From Rhodopirellula sp. (GTDB lineage Bacteria > Planctomycetota > Planctomycetia > Pirellulales > Pirellulaceae), in contig PAAT01000103.1 in the NCBI GenBank assembly GCA_002698965.1, forward strand, positions 10,458 to 60,847: DNA of 50,390 nucleotides, given 5' to 3'. The stretch's first letter is position 1; each line of letters begins with the position of its first letter. Of this stretch, positions 39,655 to 49,691 are shown one piece after another. The notes beneath the pieces were generated by a model, which did no database searches, had not been told where the DNA came from, and saw only the letters and a list, made by a program, of their open reading frames with translations. A program made the translations under genes and the position numbers.

Positions 39655-41976
39655 ATGAAAGTAATCGATTCAGTTTTCTCATGGTTATTTATTGCCGTTG
39701 GAGTATTACCGGCAGCAGCGGCTCCAATTGCATTTAACCGAGACGTTCGTCCTATCCTGGCTAATCATTGTTTTGCTTGTCATGGCCCGGACAGTGGTCA
39801 GCGTCAAGCCGATCTTCGATTAGATATTGAGGAGGTTGCAAAAGCCGATCGTGATGGTAGTTTTGTGATTCGGCCAGGAAAACCTACTGCAAGTGTGCTG
39901 ATTACGCGGATTCAGGACTCAGATCAGAATCTCGTGATGCCTCCGCCACATTTCCAAAAACCGCTGACGGCTCAGCAGAAGGCAACGTTGAAACGATGGA
40001 TTGAGCAAGGTGCAATATGGGAGTCACATTGGGCGTTCAGACCCCTCCAGCGCTTTCAGCCGCCTCGGGTCCGGGGAGCTAAGATTAGGAATGAGATCGA
40101 CAGCTTTATTGTCGACCATTTGCAACATACATCCTCTGGATTAATTCAAAGCGAAGTCGCAGACAAAATCACACTCGTGAGACGCCTCAGTTTTGATCTC
40201 CGAGGCCTACCGCCATCACAAATGGAGGTTCAGAAATTTGTCAGTGGTGATGTGACTTATGAAGCATTGATCGATAGTTTTTTGGCATCCGAAAGTTTTG
40301 GCGAGCGGATGGCTCAGTATTGGCTGGATTTGGTTCGGTATGCAGACTCAGGAGGTTATCACAGTGATGTGACAGTTCATATTTCACCTTACCGTGACTA
40401 CGTCATTAAATCCTTTAATGACAATCTGCCATTTAACCAGTTTACGATTGAACAACTTGCTGGGGATCTTTTACCAGCGCCTACCGAGTGGCAAATGATT
40501 GCCACGGGATATAACCGACTGAATAAGACGACGGAAGAAGGCGGAGCTCAACCTGGCGAGTACCTTGTGAAATATGCCGCTGACCGTATCCGGACGACTT
40601 CAGGCGTCTGGCTGGGTGTCACTCTGGGGTGTGCTGAATGTCATGACCACAAATATGATCCGTTTACAGCTAAAGATTTCTATAGTTTTGGTGCGTTCTT
40701 TGCGGACATTAAAGAAGTTGGTCAATACCGGGGCGGTAATCGCGATCCCGAAATCAGGGTCCCTACGTTACCTCAGCGCCAAGAATTGCGGCGAATTGAC
40801 CTGGAGATTCAAAAGGCAATAGATGGTCAGGAACAGATCAGAGTTAATGAGTTGACAGATGCTAAAGCAGTGATCGAAAAACAGTTTGTTCGTACGATGG
40901 TTACCAACAGCGTGGCTCCTCGAGAGATCCGCGTCCTTCCGCGAGGAGACTGGCTCAATAAAACAGGAATAGTTGTGCAGCCGGAAGTCCCTGTTTTTCT
41001 TTCTTTGGATACGGTTGATAACGAGCATCGATTAACTCGGTTAGATTTAGCAAACTGGATTGTGGCGAAAGACAATCCACTTACAAGTCGAGTCTTTGTA
41101 AATAGGATTTGGAAACTTTTGTTTGGTCGTGGCATCTCTCCACGGCTCGATGATGTTGGTGCTCAGGGCGAGCCTCCGACCCACCCGGAACTATTAGATT
41201 ATCTGGCGTTTCACTTTATGGAGTCAGACTGGGATGTTAAAACGCTTGTCAAATATATAGTTTTGTCGCACACCTATCAACAAAGTTCATTAGTATCTGC
41301 TCAGGCAGCTAAGGTTGATCCGGAGAATGCTATGTTTGCGCGGCAGCTTCGCTGGCGGCTCGACGCCGAGTTCATTCGGGATACAGCATTATCGATTTCA
41401 GGATTGCTAGATAAAACTGTTGGTGGCCCGAGTGTATTTCCCTATCAACCGGCGGGGTACTGGCAGTATTTGAATTTCCCTACCCGTAGTTGGAAGGCAG
41501 ACAGGGGGCAACTGCAATATCGGCGAGGCCTTTATACACATTGGCAACGAACTTTTGTGCACCCGTCCATGCTGGCATTTGATGCTCCCACACGTGAAGA
41601 GTGTGTGGCTCAGCGTCCTGTTTCAAATACACCTTCCGCTGCTCTGACATTGCTCAACGATCCCTCCTTTGTTGAAGCTGCCCGTGCTCTGGGACAGCGC
41701 GTGATTCAGGAAGGTGGTACGACAGATATCGAAAGGATTCACTGGCTTTTTCAAACGGTGTTATCGCGTCGTGCTAGTGAGAACGAGATGACGAAAATGA
41801 TCGAGTTGCTTGGGCAATTGAAAATTCAGTACGCGATGGACGTCAAAGCCGCAGCTGAACTTCAAGCTGTTGGGCAATTTAAACTGGAGCCGGATGTTGA
41901 TATTGGGCAGGCATCTGCCTGGGCGATGTTGGGCCGGGCGCTACTTAACGTCAATGAAGCGATCTGCAGGAATTAG
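39655..41976 (+). CDS. PSCyt1-DUF1549-DUF1553 planctomycete cytochrome protein
   Basis: 773 residues with a signal peptide (1-23). PSCyt1 (about 28-110) contains the heme-binding CFACH (Cys39, Cys42, His43) and VMPPPH, which could supply the axial ligand. DUF1549 follows (RRLSFDLRGLPPS, YWLDLVRYADSGGYHSDV, CAECHDHKYDPF), then a short linker and DUF1553 (NRIWKLLFGRGI, IVLSHTYQQSS, AEFIRDTALSISGLL). It lacks the long inserted domains common in this family, so it is a compact form. Exported; role unknown but proposed to be redox-related because of the c-type heme site. Encoded immediately before a DUF1501 gene, the standard arrangement. Confidence 0.92.
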   Translation: MKVIDSVFSWLFIAVGVLPAAAAPIAFNRDVRPILANHCFACHGPDSGQRQADLRLDIEEVAKADRDGSFVIRPGKPTASVLITRIQDSDQNLVMPPPHFQKPLTAQQKATLKRWIEQGAIWESHWAFRPLQRFQPPRVRGAKIRNEIDSFIVDHLQHTSSGLIQSEVADKITLVRRLSFDLRGLPPSQMEVQKFVSGDVTYEALIDSFLASESFGERMAQYWLDLVRYADSGGYHSDVTVHISPYRDYVIKSFNDNLPFNQFTIEQLAGDLLPAPTEWQMIATGYNRLNKTTEEGGAQPGEYLVKYAADRIRTTSGVWLGVTLGCAECHDHKYDPFTAKDFYSFGAFFADIKEVGQYRGGNRDPEIRVPTLPQRQELRRIDLEIQKAIDGQEQIRVNELTDAKAVIEKQFVRTMVTNSVAPREIRVLPRGDWLNKTGIVVQPEVPVFLSLDTVDNEHRLTRLDLANWIVAKDNPLTSRVFVNRIWKLLFGRGISPRLDDVGAQGEPPTHPELLDYLAFHFMESDWDVKTLVKYIVLSHTYQQSSLVSAQAAKVDPENAMFARQLRWRLDAEFIRDTALSISGLLDKTVGGPSVFPYQPAGYWQYLNFPTRSWKADRGQLQYRRGLYTHWQRTFVHPSMLAFDAPTREECVAQRPVSNTPSAALTLLNDPSFVEAARALGQRVIQEGGTTDIERIHWLFQTVLSRRASENEMTKMIELLGQLKIQYAMDVKAAAELQAVGQFKLEPDVDIGQASAWAMLGRALLNVNEAICRN

Positions 41977-41988
41977 GATGCATAAGTG

Positions 41989-43434
41989 ATGATACCTTTG
42001 GAATCAAATACCGGCTGTGGTATGGAGTTCACGAGACGGGCATTTTTGGGCCGGACTTCTGGCGGATTAGGACTGGCCGCGCTGACAGGCTTGTTGCAGT
42101 CAAAGACTACAGTAAACGCTGCCGAGGGGCTCGATGCTGGAATCACGGATGGGCCTCATTTCGTTGGCAGGGCGAAGCGGGTTATTTTCCTTTGCATGGC
42201 TGGCGGACCGTCTCATTTAGAGTCTTTTGACTACAAGCCAAAGTTAGAGCAGATGCACGGAAAGCCGATGCCTGAGTCGTATACGGCGAATCAGCCAATA
42301 GCTCAGCTTCAGGGGCAGAAGTTGGTTTGTCAGAGGCCGCTAATACCCTTTAAGCGATTCGGAGAGTCTGGTCAGCAGATCACTGAGATCTTTCCACATA
42401 TTGGCTCGGTGGCGGACGATTTATGTATTATTAACAGTCTTCATACTGACCAAATCAATCACGACCCCGCCCATACGGTTATGAATACCGGTACGTCCAT
42501 TTCAGGTCGTCCTAGTATGGGTTCGTGGGTAACCTATGGCTTGGGTAGCGAGTCGGCCGACTTGCCAGGATTCGTCGTGCTCACAAGTAAAGGTGGTCGC
42601 AATCCTCAACCAATTGCCACTCGACAGTGGCATAGTGGCTTTTTGCCGGGTCGCTTTCAGGGAATTCAGTTTAACTCTACAGGAGATCCGGTTCACTTTG
42701 TTAAAAATCCGGCTGGTATTAATCGTGCTCAGCAAAAACGAGTAATTGAGTTGATTACCGGACTTAATGAAATTCGAGATCAATTGGTTGATAACCCGGA
42801 GATCAGAACTCGTATTCAACAGTATGAACTTGCCTTCCGTATGCAGACCGCAGTTCCTGAATTGATGGATATTAGCAAGGAATCTCAGGAGACGCTCAAT
42901 ATGTATGGAGTCGCCGGAGCGGATGGTTCTTATGCTTATAACTGTCTACTTGCCCGCCGATTGGCTGAAAGCGGAGTTCGTTTTATTCATCTTTATCACC
43001 GTGGGTGGGATCATCACAATGACTTAGTACGCTACATGGGAATTTGTAGTGGTATGTGCGACCAACCAACGGCAGCATTGATTAAAGACTTAAAGCAACG
43101 TGACATGCTGAAAGACACGTTAGTGGTTTTTGGCGGTGAATTTGGACGTACACCGATGGCTCAGACCAACAAAGGGCCAGTCGGTCGCGATCATCATATG
43201 AAAGCGTTTAGTATGTTTATGGCGGGCGGAGGTATTAAAGGTGGAATCACATATGGGGCGACCGATGAGCTTGGATACAACGCCGTTGAAAATATAGTTC
43301 ACATTAATGATTTGCACGCCACGATGTTGCATCAGTTAGGTATTGACCATGAACGACTTACCTTCCAGTATCAGGGCCGAGATTTCCGCCTGACAGATGT
43401 CGCTGGTGACGTGATCAGTTCAATTCTGGCTTAA
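41989..43434 (+). CDS. Tat-exported DUF1501 protein
   Basis: 481 residues from the ATG at 41989 (a GTG one codon earlier is possible). Tat signal FTRRAFLGRTSGGLG at about residues 14-28. DUF1501 features: VIFLCMAGGPSHLESFDYKP, INHDPAHTVMNTG, LYHRGWDHHND, VVFGGEFGRTPMAQ and IVHINDLHATMLHQLG. It is a divergent paralogue of the 36594 protein, belonging to the longer subtype that accompanies PSCyt1 proteins. It lies 12 bp after the PSCyt1 gene and ends in TTAA, where its stop interleaves with the folC stop on the other strand. Confidence 0.92.
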   Translation: MIPLESNTGCGMEFTRRAFLGRTSGGLGLAALTGLLQSKTTVNAAEGLDAGITDGPHFVGRAKRVIFLCMAGGPSHLESFDYKPKLEQMHGKPMPESYTANQPIAQLQGQKLVCQRPLIPFKRFGESGQQITEIFPHIGSVADDLCIINSLHTDQINHDPAHTVMNTGTSISGRPSMGSWVTYGLGSESADLPGFVVLTSKGGRNPQPIATRQWHSGFLPGRFQGIQFNSTGDPVHFVKNPAGINRAQQKRVIELITGLNEIRDQLVDNPEIRTRIQQYELAFRMQTAVPELMDISKESQETLNMYGVAGADGSYAYNCLLARRLAESGVRFIHLYHRGWDHHNDLVRYMGICSGMCDQPTAALIKDLKQRDMLKDTLVVFGGEFGRTPMAQTNKGPVGRDHHMKAFSMFMAGGGIKGGITYGATDELGYNAVENIVHINDLHATMLHQLGIDHERLTFQYQGRDFRLTDVAGDVISSILA

Positions 43435-44858
43435 GACGATAACGTCAGCGCTCGGGAGCGTAATTCAGCGATCAGGTAAAACGAGCCTGTTATAACAATC
43501 AGATCTTTATCGTCAGCATTTTGTAGTGCTTGATTAAAAGCAGCATCCGGATCAGGTTCCACATCTATTCGGGATGCCAGATTATTGCAAGCTGTTGCAG
43601 CCGAATCAAACAAAAGCTGAGGCTCAACCGCCCGGGGATTCTTTGTGTATTTAGTGAATGTAATGCTGTGGAAGAGAGACGCTAATAGTTCCACGATCTC
43701 GTCGTATCGTTTGTCTTTGCTACAGCTTAGGACAAGGTGGAGTTTGGTGTCGGGAAAGTGATGCCTCAAAAAGTCAGCTAAAGCCTTTGCTGAGTTTGGG
43801 TTGTGAGCCACGTCCAATAAAATCTGTGGCTGAGCGTTAATTAACTCGAGCCGTCCAGCACATCTCACGGTTGATAGACCTGTTTCGATTACTTTATCCT
43901 CCAGGGAGTAATCAAGTTTTCGTAGTTCGTGAATAATGCCAAGACAAACAGCAGCGTTACTAATTTGGTGTTGCCCCGGAATCCCGACGATTAGATTTTC
44001 CCAGACCTTCCTGCCGTGAATCGAGACACTTTCAATTTGTGGTGGTATGGTTCGAACGTTGCCACTTTTAATAACAATATCCTGAGCCAAAGTGAGAAGC
44101 GGAGCCTGTCGCTGAGCAGCAATCTGTTCAATTTCCTGCTGTGGGCCATCGACGGTACAACCGTTGATCACGGGTACTCCGGTTTTAATAATGCCAGCCT
44201 TCTCGCGCGCGATGAGTTCTAAGGTGTTACCAAGAATGTCAGTATGATCGAGGCCAATATTGGTGATTGCCGTTACGATTGGATTACAGATATTCGTGCT
44301 GTCCAGACGCCCGCCAAGTCCAACTTCTATTACGGCAATATCTGCTTTAGCTTGACAGAAATACATGAATGCCAGCGCGGTCGTTATTTCAAAAAAGGTT
44401 GGCTTCAGGTCAATGTCTGATTGTTTGGCATCGCGTCGATCCATTTCTTCCACAGCCGGCATGATTTGCTGAATAATTTCAATCATGCTCTCTTCACTGC
44501 ATGGCGTACCGTTGATGCAAAAACGTTGTCCTAGGTGTTCAAGGTGCGGTGAAGTAAAGAGACCGGTCGTGTATCCTGCGTCCGTTAGAATCTTACTCAC
44601 CATGGAAGAGACAGAGCCTTTTCCTTTTGTGCCTGCTATGTGAATAGCCTTGATTTGTCGTTGGGGGTTCCCTAAAAGCTCAGCAAGTTGTTTCATACGA
44701 TCGAGCTTAAAGGTGTCGGGAGAACTAGTATTCATTGTTCGCTCAAGGTCAAAGCGACTGAATAGGAATGCCTGAGCATCTGCGTAGGTATGAATATGCG
44801 AATGAGATGACATTGAATCTTCGGGACTTGGAGTATTAGGGGCTGAATTGCAAGCCAT
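43431..44858 (-). CDS. folC: Bifunctional folylpolyglutamate synthase/dihydrofolate synthase FolC
   Basis: 475 residues from the ATG at 44856-44858, preceded by GAGAGG; later ATG 44813 has no site and an earlier TTG at 44882 is less likely. The Mur ligase fold is clear: P-loop HIAGTKGKGSVSSM, LFTSPHLEHLGQRF, ADIAVIEVGLGGRLDSTN, NIGLDHTDILGNT and, in the C-terminal domain, LLDVAHNPNSAKAL. FolC adds glutamate to dihydropteroate and to folates in the cytoplasm using ATP. It is encoded alone, convergent with the DUF1501 gene with a four-base shared end. Confidence 0.94.
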   Translation of the reverse strand: MACNSAPNTPSPEDSMSSHSHIHTYADAQAFLFSRFDLERTMNTSSPDTFKLDRMKQLAELLGNPQRQIKAIHIAGTKGKGSVSSMVSKILTDAGYTTGLFTSPHLEHLGQRFCINGTPCSEESMIEIIQQIMPAVEEMDRRDAKQSDIDLKPTFFEITTALAFMYFCQAKADIAVIEVGLGGRLDSTNICNPIVTAITNIGLDHTDILGNTLELIAREKAGIIKTGVPVINGCTVDGPQQEIEQIAAQRQAPLLTLAQDIVIKSGNVRTIPPQIESVSIHGRKVWENLIVGIPGQHQISNAAVCLGIIHELRKLDYSLEDKVIETGLSTVRCAGRLELINAQPQILLDVAHNPNSAKALADFLRHHFPDTKLHLVLSCSKDKRYDEIVELLASLFHSITFTKYTKNPRAVEPQLLFDSAATACNNLASRIDVEPDPDAAFNQALQNADDKDLIVITGSFYLIAELRSRALTLSS

Positions 44859-45172
44859 TTGGCCTCTCAACCCACCAATCAATTGATATAACCTGCATGA
44901 CCGTCAAATGGCCTTACTAACAAGCGAGATATCTTTATTTTGATAGCATTCCTATCCCTTATTTATAGTGTTCAAACGGCATACTTTAAGAGTATGGCAA
45001 GAGGTTTTTTTGTAATCTCTCTATCCACAAAATGGCTGGTGCCTTGTTTGCTCTTTGTAGTGAACTGCTATGGCTATTTATCCGTATAAACTGAATTGTC
45101 TCTGGCGGTAAATTTTATTATTCCAGCTGTTTGGGAAATAGTAATAACGGCCTGTCATCAGAAAGGTTTTAG
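44859..45172. other. Divergent intergenic region between folC and the ABC exporter operon
   Basis: 314 bases, AT-rich, no ORF worth calling. A perfect inverted repeat CATACT-TTAAG-AGTATG lies at 44980-44996, and a T-run follows about ten bases later; it could be an operator or weak hairpin. TGAACT-N18-TATAAA around 45060-45095 is a weak promoter candidate for the gene at 45173. Confidence 0.3.
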
Positions 45173-46144
45173 ATGTCCACATCAGTCGACGATAAGCGGG
45201 ATGTCATTATTGAAACACGCAACTTAACCAAGGTCTATAAAGACTTCTGGGGTCGTCCTAAAGTAAACGCTTTGGAATCGCTTGATCTGGAAGTTCGCCG
45301 AGGAGAGATTTTTGGCTTGCTGGGGCCTAACGGTTCTGGGAAATCAACGACGATCAAGTTAATCCTGGGACTACTGTTCCCAACCAGTGGTCAGGCACTG
45401 GTTTTCAATAAAGAAGCATCCGACGTATCAAAGAATGAGCGGATTGGATATTTACCTGAAGAATCCTACCTTTATAAGTTCCTTAATGCAGAAGAGACAC
45501 TGGATTTTTATGGTCGCTTATTCAATATGTCTGCAGGTCGCCGTAAGCAACGTGTTCGAGACCTTATTAAGCTGATTGACATTGAATGGGCTCAGCGGCG
45601 CCAGTTGAAAGAGTACTCCAAAGGGATGACGCGTCGTATTGGTCTCGCTCAGGCATTGATCAATGACCCGGAGCTGATTGTTCTCGATGAACCAACTACC
45701 GGTCTGGACCCTATTGGTACTCGGGAAATGAAAGACCTAATTGTGCGCCTCCGCGATCAGGGTAAAACTATTCTAATGTGTAGCCACCTGTTGGCAGATG
45801 TGCAGGATGTCTGCGATCGCATTGCGATTCTTCATCAGGGTGAACTGAAAGAAATGGGGGCAGTTGAGAACCTGCTTAGTGTTCGTGATATTACACAGAT
45901 TCAAGCGAAGGGCTTGAGTGATGATGCTCAAGAGCAAATTCGTGAAATTATTGCGAACGATAAAGCCGATCTGGTTTCGATGGAAAATCCAACCACGACG
46001 CTGGAAGATTTGTTCCTCGGTATTGTACGAGATAGTAAAGCTCGCCCTGGTTACAACCGTAAGCGAGAGCGTGATCAACAAGAGCCCGCCGAGACTACTG
46101 AGGCTGTAGATGGAATAGTCAAAGACACAGAAGATGTGTCCTAA
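45173..46144 (+). CDS. ABC transporter ATP-binding protein (exporter type, GldA/CcmA-like)
   Basis: 323 residues. Walker [15 protein letters not shown], signature [16 protein letters not shown] (a KGM variant of LSGGQ), Walker [14 protein letters not shown] and switch His in [16 protein letters not shown] are all intact. The C-terminal ~90 residues form a regulatory tail with an acidic, Glu-rich end. It energises an ABC-2-type transport system whose membrane subunit follows 61 bp later. AAAGG lies before the ATG. The substrate is unknown; related planctomycete operons consist of the same three genes. Confidence 0.92.
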   Translation: MSTSVDDKRDVIIETRNLTKVYKDFWGRPKVNALESLDLEVRRGEIFGLLGPNGSGKSTTIKLILGLLFPTSGQALVFNKEASDVSKNERIGYLPEESYLYKFLNAEETLDFYGRLFNMSAGRRKQRVRDLIKLIDIEWAQRRQLKEYSKGMTRRIGLAQALINDPELIVLDEPTTGLDPIGTREMKDLIVRLRDQGKTILMCSHLLADVQDVCDRIAILHQGELKEMGAVENLLSVRDITQIQAKGLSDDAQEQIREIIANDKADLVSMENPTTTLEDLFLGIVRDSKARPGYNRKRERDQQEPAETTEAVDGIVKDTEDVS

Positions 46145-46205
46145 GCAAACCGGTATTCATTTTATCCCGGTTGAATCAAAAGAGTATTAACGGAATTACA
46201 GACAA

Positions 46206-48062
46206 ATGGTCGTCGATCCTAGTGAGTTTATTCCTTTTAGCGAGTGGCTATCGAATGCTGCTGGCGGGTTTGTCGTTCTGGCACTTGTTATCTTCATTGC
46301 CTGGACGGTCATCGCCTTTGCGTTCACCGCAATCCGTAACACTCCAAAACAGGCAATGTCGATTGTCGGCGGTGGCTTAAAAAGGGCCGTTTTGGAAGAC
46401 TTCCCGCGATCATCCTTGCGTCGTACGATCGGTATGACACGATTAGCGGTTCAAGAAGCGATTCGTAACAAAGTTCTAATCATTTTTGCCTTATTCGTTG
46501 TGTTGCTACTGTTTGCAGGCTGGTTTCTAGATGTGCAGAATGATCATCCGGCCCGTCTTTATCTTGGATTTGTTATTTCGACGAGTACTTACCTGTTGTT
46601 GGCGTTAGCGATGTTTGTAAGTGCTTTTAGTCTACCTAACGATATTAAGAATAAGACAATCTATACAATTACCACCAAACCAGTACGAGCCCATGAAATT
46701 TTTCTTGGACGCGTCCTTGGCTTTGGCTTAGTTGGTACGGTACTTCTAATACTGATGGGCTTGGTAAGTTATGGATTTGTCATTCGTGGTCTGGATCATT
46801 CCCACACCATTGACCTAGCCTCTATTGAATGGGATGAAGAGACAGGATTAGGAACAGGATTTACTTCGGTTGATTCACATCATCGTCACGACTTTTTGAT
46901 CAACCGAAATATAGAGGGGGATCGTCCGGTTGGTGCAACTGAGGTCGCTCAAGGTCATTCCCATGCGATCTTCCGAGATGGTGACAATTATGTAGTAGGC
47001 CCACCTACCGGGGACCTGCTCGCTCGCGTTCCAGTTTATGGGAGCCTACGCTTTTTGGACCGTTATGGTCGTGAAAGTAACGAAGGTGGTGAGGGTGGTT
47101 TATCTGTAGGTAAAGAATGGACATATCGGGAATACATTGAAGGTAATACGCTAAGTACTGCGATCTGGACGTTTGAAAACTTAACCTCAGACATGTTCAG
47201 TACGGGAGGAGGCGATGAAGGTGTTGTACCATTGGAATTAAACCTACGTGTATTTCGAACGACAAAAGGCGATATCGAAGGTGCGGTGCAAGGTGAGATC
47301 TTACTGGTGAATCCTGAAAAGACTTTGGCAGTTCAGGACCGCTACAGTGCCCCAATTTCTTTTGAGGCGGAGGAATTCCAAACCTTTCAGGTAAATATCG
47401 ATTACAAAGAAATTCGCCGGCAGAATCCAAATACGGCTGAACTCGAAAAAATTAACCTATTCCAGGATCTGGTTGATAACGGGAAACTCGAAGTTCACGT
47501 CCGATGCCGAGATCATGCTCAGTTCTTTGGAATGGCTCAGGCGGACATGTATATTCGAGCACCTGAAGGTTCATTCGAAATGAATTTCTTGAAGTGCTAC
47601 TTGGGCATATGGATGCAGTTGGTACTTGTCACGCTCTTTGGAGTGTTCTTCAGTACATTTTTGAACGGCATTGTCGCGATGGTTGCAACGTTATCGATTG
47701 TTGTGATGGGTATTTCATCGGGATTTATTGGGGAGGTACAGTCGGGAGATGCGCCTGGTGGCGGCCCGATTGAGTCCCTTATTAGAAATATCACTCAGCA
47801 GGGTGCGACGGTTGATTTGGATATGGGCGAGACAGCGACATCCGTCATTCAGTCTTTAGACTCGTTCTATCTGGATACGATGGAAAGTGTTGCTAAATTA
47901 GCTCCGGACTTTCCCAAATTTAATATGGCCGCCAAAGTTGCGTACGGTTATGACATTAATCTGGATCTCATTCTGAAACAGATTACGACCACTTTGGTGT
48001 ACTTCTTTGTCTTATTGTTTGCGGGATACTTTGTCATCTCATCAAGGGAAATTGCAGCGTGA
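46206..48062 (+). CDS. ABC-2-type permease with a large extracytoplasmic domain
   Basis: 618 residues. Four helices occur before residue ~195 (VVLALVIFIAWTVIAFAF, VLIIFALFVVLLLFAGW, TYLLLALAMFVSAFSL, VGTVLLILMGLVSYGFVI). About 260 mostly polar residues follow, including histidine-containing HHRHDF and HSHAIF and a beta-rich section. Helices resume at about 460-500 (LVLVTLFGVFFSTFLNGI) and at the end (YFFVLLFAGYFVI). A KNKTIYTITTKPVRAHE segment matches the NosY/GldF-like permease core. The soluble domain should face the periplasm. It couples to the next gene by a GTGA overlap and is served by the upstream ATPase. Confidence 0.85.
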   Translation: MVVDPSEFIPFSEWLSNAAGGFVVLALVIFIAWTVIAFAFTAIRNTPKQAMSIVGGGLKRAVLEDFPRSSLRRTIGMTRLAVQEAIRNKVLIIFALFVVLLLFAGWFLDVQNDHPARLYLGFVISTSTYLLLALAMFVSAFSLPNDIKNKTIYTITTKPVRAHEIFLGRVLGFGLVGTVLLILMGLVSYGFVIRGLDHSHTIDLASIEWDEETGLGTGFTSVDSHHRHDFLINRNIEGDRPVGATEVAQGHSHAIFRDGDNYVVGPPTGDLLARVPVYGSLRFLDRYGRESNEGGEGGLSVGKEWTYREYIEGNTLSTAIWTFENLTSDMFSTGGGDEGVVPLELNLRVFRTTKGDIEGAVQGEILLVNPEKTLAVQDRYSAPISFEAEEFQTFQVNIDYKEIRRQNPNTAELEKINLFQDLVDNGKLEVHVRCRDHAQFFGMAQADMYIRAPEGSFEMNFLKCYLGIWMQLVLVTLFGVFFSTFLNGIVAMVATLSIVVMGISSGFIGEVQSGDAPGGGPIESLIRNITQQGATVDLDMGETATSVIQSLDSFYLDTMESVAKLAPDFPKFNMAAKVAYGYDINLDLILKQITTTLVYFFVLLFAGYFVISSREIAA

Positions 48063-49687
48063 ATCTAGAAACGTCTTTCAAGCGTAAAGTTAGCTATATC
48101 ACAGGCATTGTATTGTTGCTGTTCCCATTGTTTTATCTTGGGCAACCATCCACCAGTGATGCTGATGGCGGGCGTGGGGGTAAGCTTGCTCAGTTACGGG
48201 CTGAGAACTACCTAGCACAATCAAATCTGGGAGAGATTGACCCGGTAAGTTCAACCATGCAGTTGGCGACTTTTGGATTGCGTCCAATAGCGGTGATTGT
48301 TTTATGGGAGAAAGCGACACGATTCCAGAAGATGGAAGATTATGACAATGTGACGGCGACGGTGAATCAGATTTCAAAGTTGCAACCAAACTTTGTATCC
48401 ATCTGGAAATTTCAGGCTCACAATCTGGCCTACAATATTTCTGTCGATTTCGATAACTATCGTCACCGTTACCAATGGGTGCGGCGAGGTATTGATTTTT
48501 TAATGGAAGGCACCCAGTACAACAGCCAGGACGCGAAACTAGTGCAGGAAGTTGGGGCTTATACAGGATCGAAGATTGGTGGTTCTGATGAGAAACGTCA
48601 ATTTCGTCGGCTTTTTGCGGAGGATGATCCCTTCCATCAGCGTATGGAAGATTATGGACTCGAGATGGACTCACAGTTAGTGGCAGGGGTTGACGGAAAA
48701 CCGGACAACTGGAAAGTTGCGAATCGCTGGTATCAGAAAAGTGAAGACGTCGCAAAGTTTAGTGACGGTGGGATTCGTGGTGATTGGTTAAGATTTTACG
48801 AACGTAAACCACAAGCATTGATCTATTATGCGATTTCCCTGGAAGACGATGGTTATCTGGATACAAATGCCCAGCAGGCATTTGCGACGGCTCAAGCAGG
48901 ACTTGTGGAACTTGGCACTCTGGATATTCTTTCAACGTTTACACGAACCACGTTGCGTCTTAATCAGGGGGCTGAATTCCAACGCAAGTTAGATGACATG
49001 CGCGGGGAAATGGACAAGTTGGGCCCGGGCGTACGCCAGGCCGAAAAGGAAAAGCGTTTTAATGAATTATCAAAACCGCAGCAGGAAGCGATGAATTTGG
49101 CTCCGGAACTACGCACTGAATACCATGAACGAATGATACAGGAAGCAAATCAGGCCCTGTTTGTGTCAGAAATCGATATTGCAAATGCCATGCCTGATGG
49201 TGTTAAAGATCGGGCTCTCGCATTGGCTGCTGAGGCGGAAGCGATGGCGATTAAGGCAGATGCGGTCAATTATATGCGGTCGATGATTAACTATGATTAT
49301 TGGTTGCGAAGATGTGAAATGGAACAACTGGACTTAGCCATTAATGCTCGTAAAACGACGGCTGCTGCCGATGAGTTATTTATTGCCGCTCGACTTCAGC
49401 CGGCTCGTGAAGAATACGAAAAAGCATGGGCGATGTGGACGAATATCTTTGAAAAGTATCCGTCAATGATTACCAAAGATACGGGACAAAACTTAATGCC
49501 TTCGATAGCAAATTATGTGGAACTACTTTCGCAGTTTGATGAAGAAGTGCCACAAGGCTTTGCTTTGCAGGAATTGGTTGATTTGGCCGAGGCAGAATTG
49601 GCACCGTTACCGGATTCAAATATCCAATTTCCATCACCTTCGAATCCAGATCGCATTAAGGGTGAAGTTCCAAAACCGCAATACTAA
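48059..49687 (+). CDS. Membrane-anchored TPR-like protein of the ABC operon
   Basis: 542 residues from a GTG that overlaps the permease stop (GTGA). One hydrophobic segment (about 13-28, ITGIVLLLFPLFYLG) anchors a long helical body with TPR-like pairs (YDNVTATVNQISKLQPNF, then SIWKFQAHNLAYNISVDF) and coiled-coil stretches rich in Glu, Lys and Ala in the second half. No enzyme motif. Always-adjacent placement suggests an accessory or scaffold subunit for the ABC complex. Function unknown. It converges with the next gene, leaving a 4-bp gap. Confidence 0.78.
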   Translation: MNLETSFKRKVSYITGIVLLLFPLFYLGQPSTSDADGGRGGKLAQLRAENYLAQSNLGEIDPVSSTMQLATFGLRPIAVIVLWEKATRFQKMEDYDNVTATVNQISKLQPNFVSIWKFQAHNLAYNISVDFDNYRHRYQWVRRGIDFLMEGTQYNSQDAKLVQEVGAYTGSKIGGSDEKRQFRRLFAEDDPFHQRMEDYGLEMDSQLVAGVDGKPDNWKVANRWYQKSEDVAKFSDGGIRGDWLRFYERKPQALIYYAISLEDDGYLDTNAQQAFATAQAGLVELGTLDILSTFTRTTLRLNQGAEFQRKLDDMRGEMDKLGPGVRQAEKEKRFNELSKPQQEAMNLAPELRTEYHERMIQEANQALFVSEIDIANAMPDGVKDRALALAAEAEAMAIKADAVNYMRSMINYDYWLRRCEMEQLDLAINARKTTAAADELFIAARLQPAREEYEKAWAMWTNIFEKYPSMITKDTGQNLMPSIANYVELLSQFDEEVPQGFALQELVDLAEAELAPLPDSNIQFPSPSNPDRIKGEVPKPQY

Positions 49688-49691
49688 TGAC

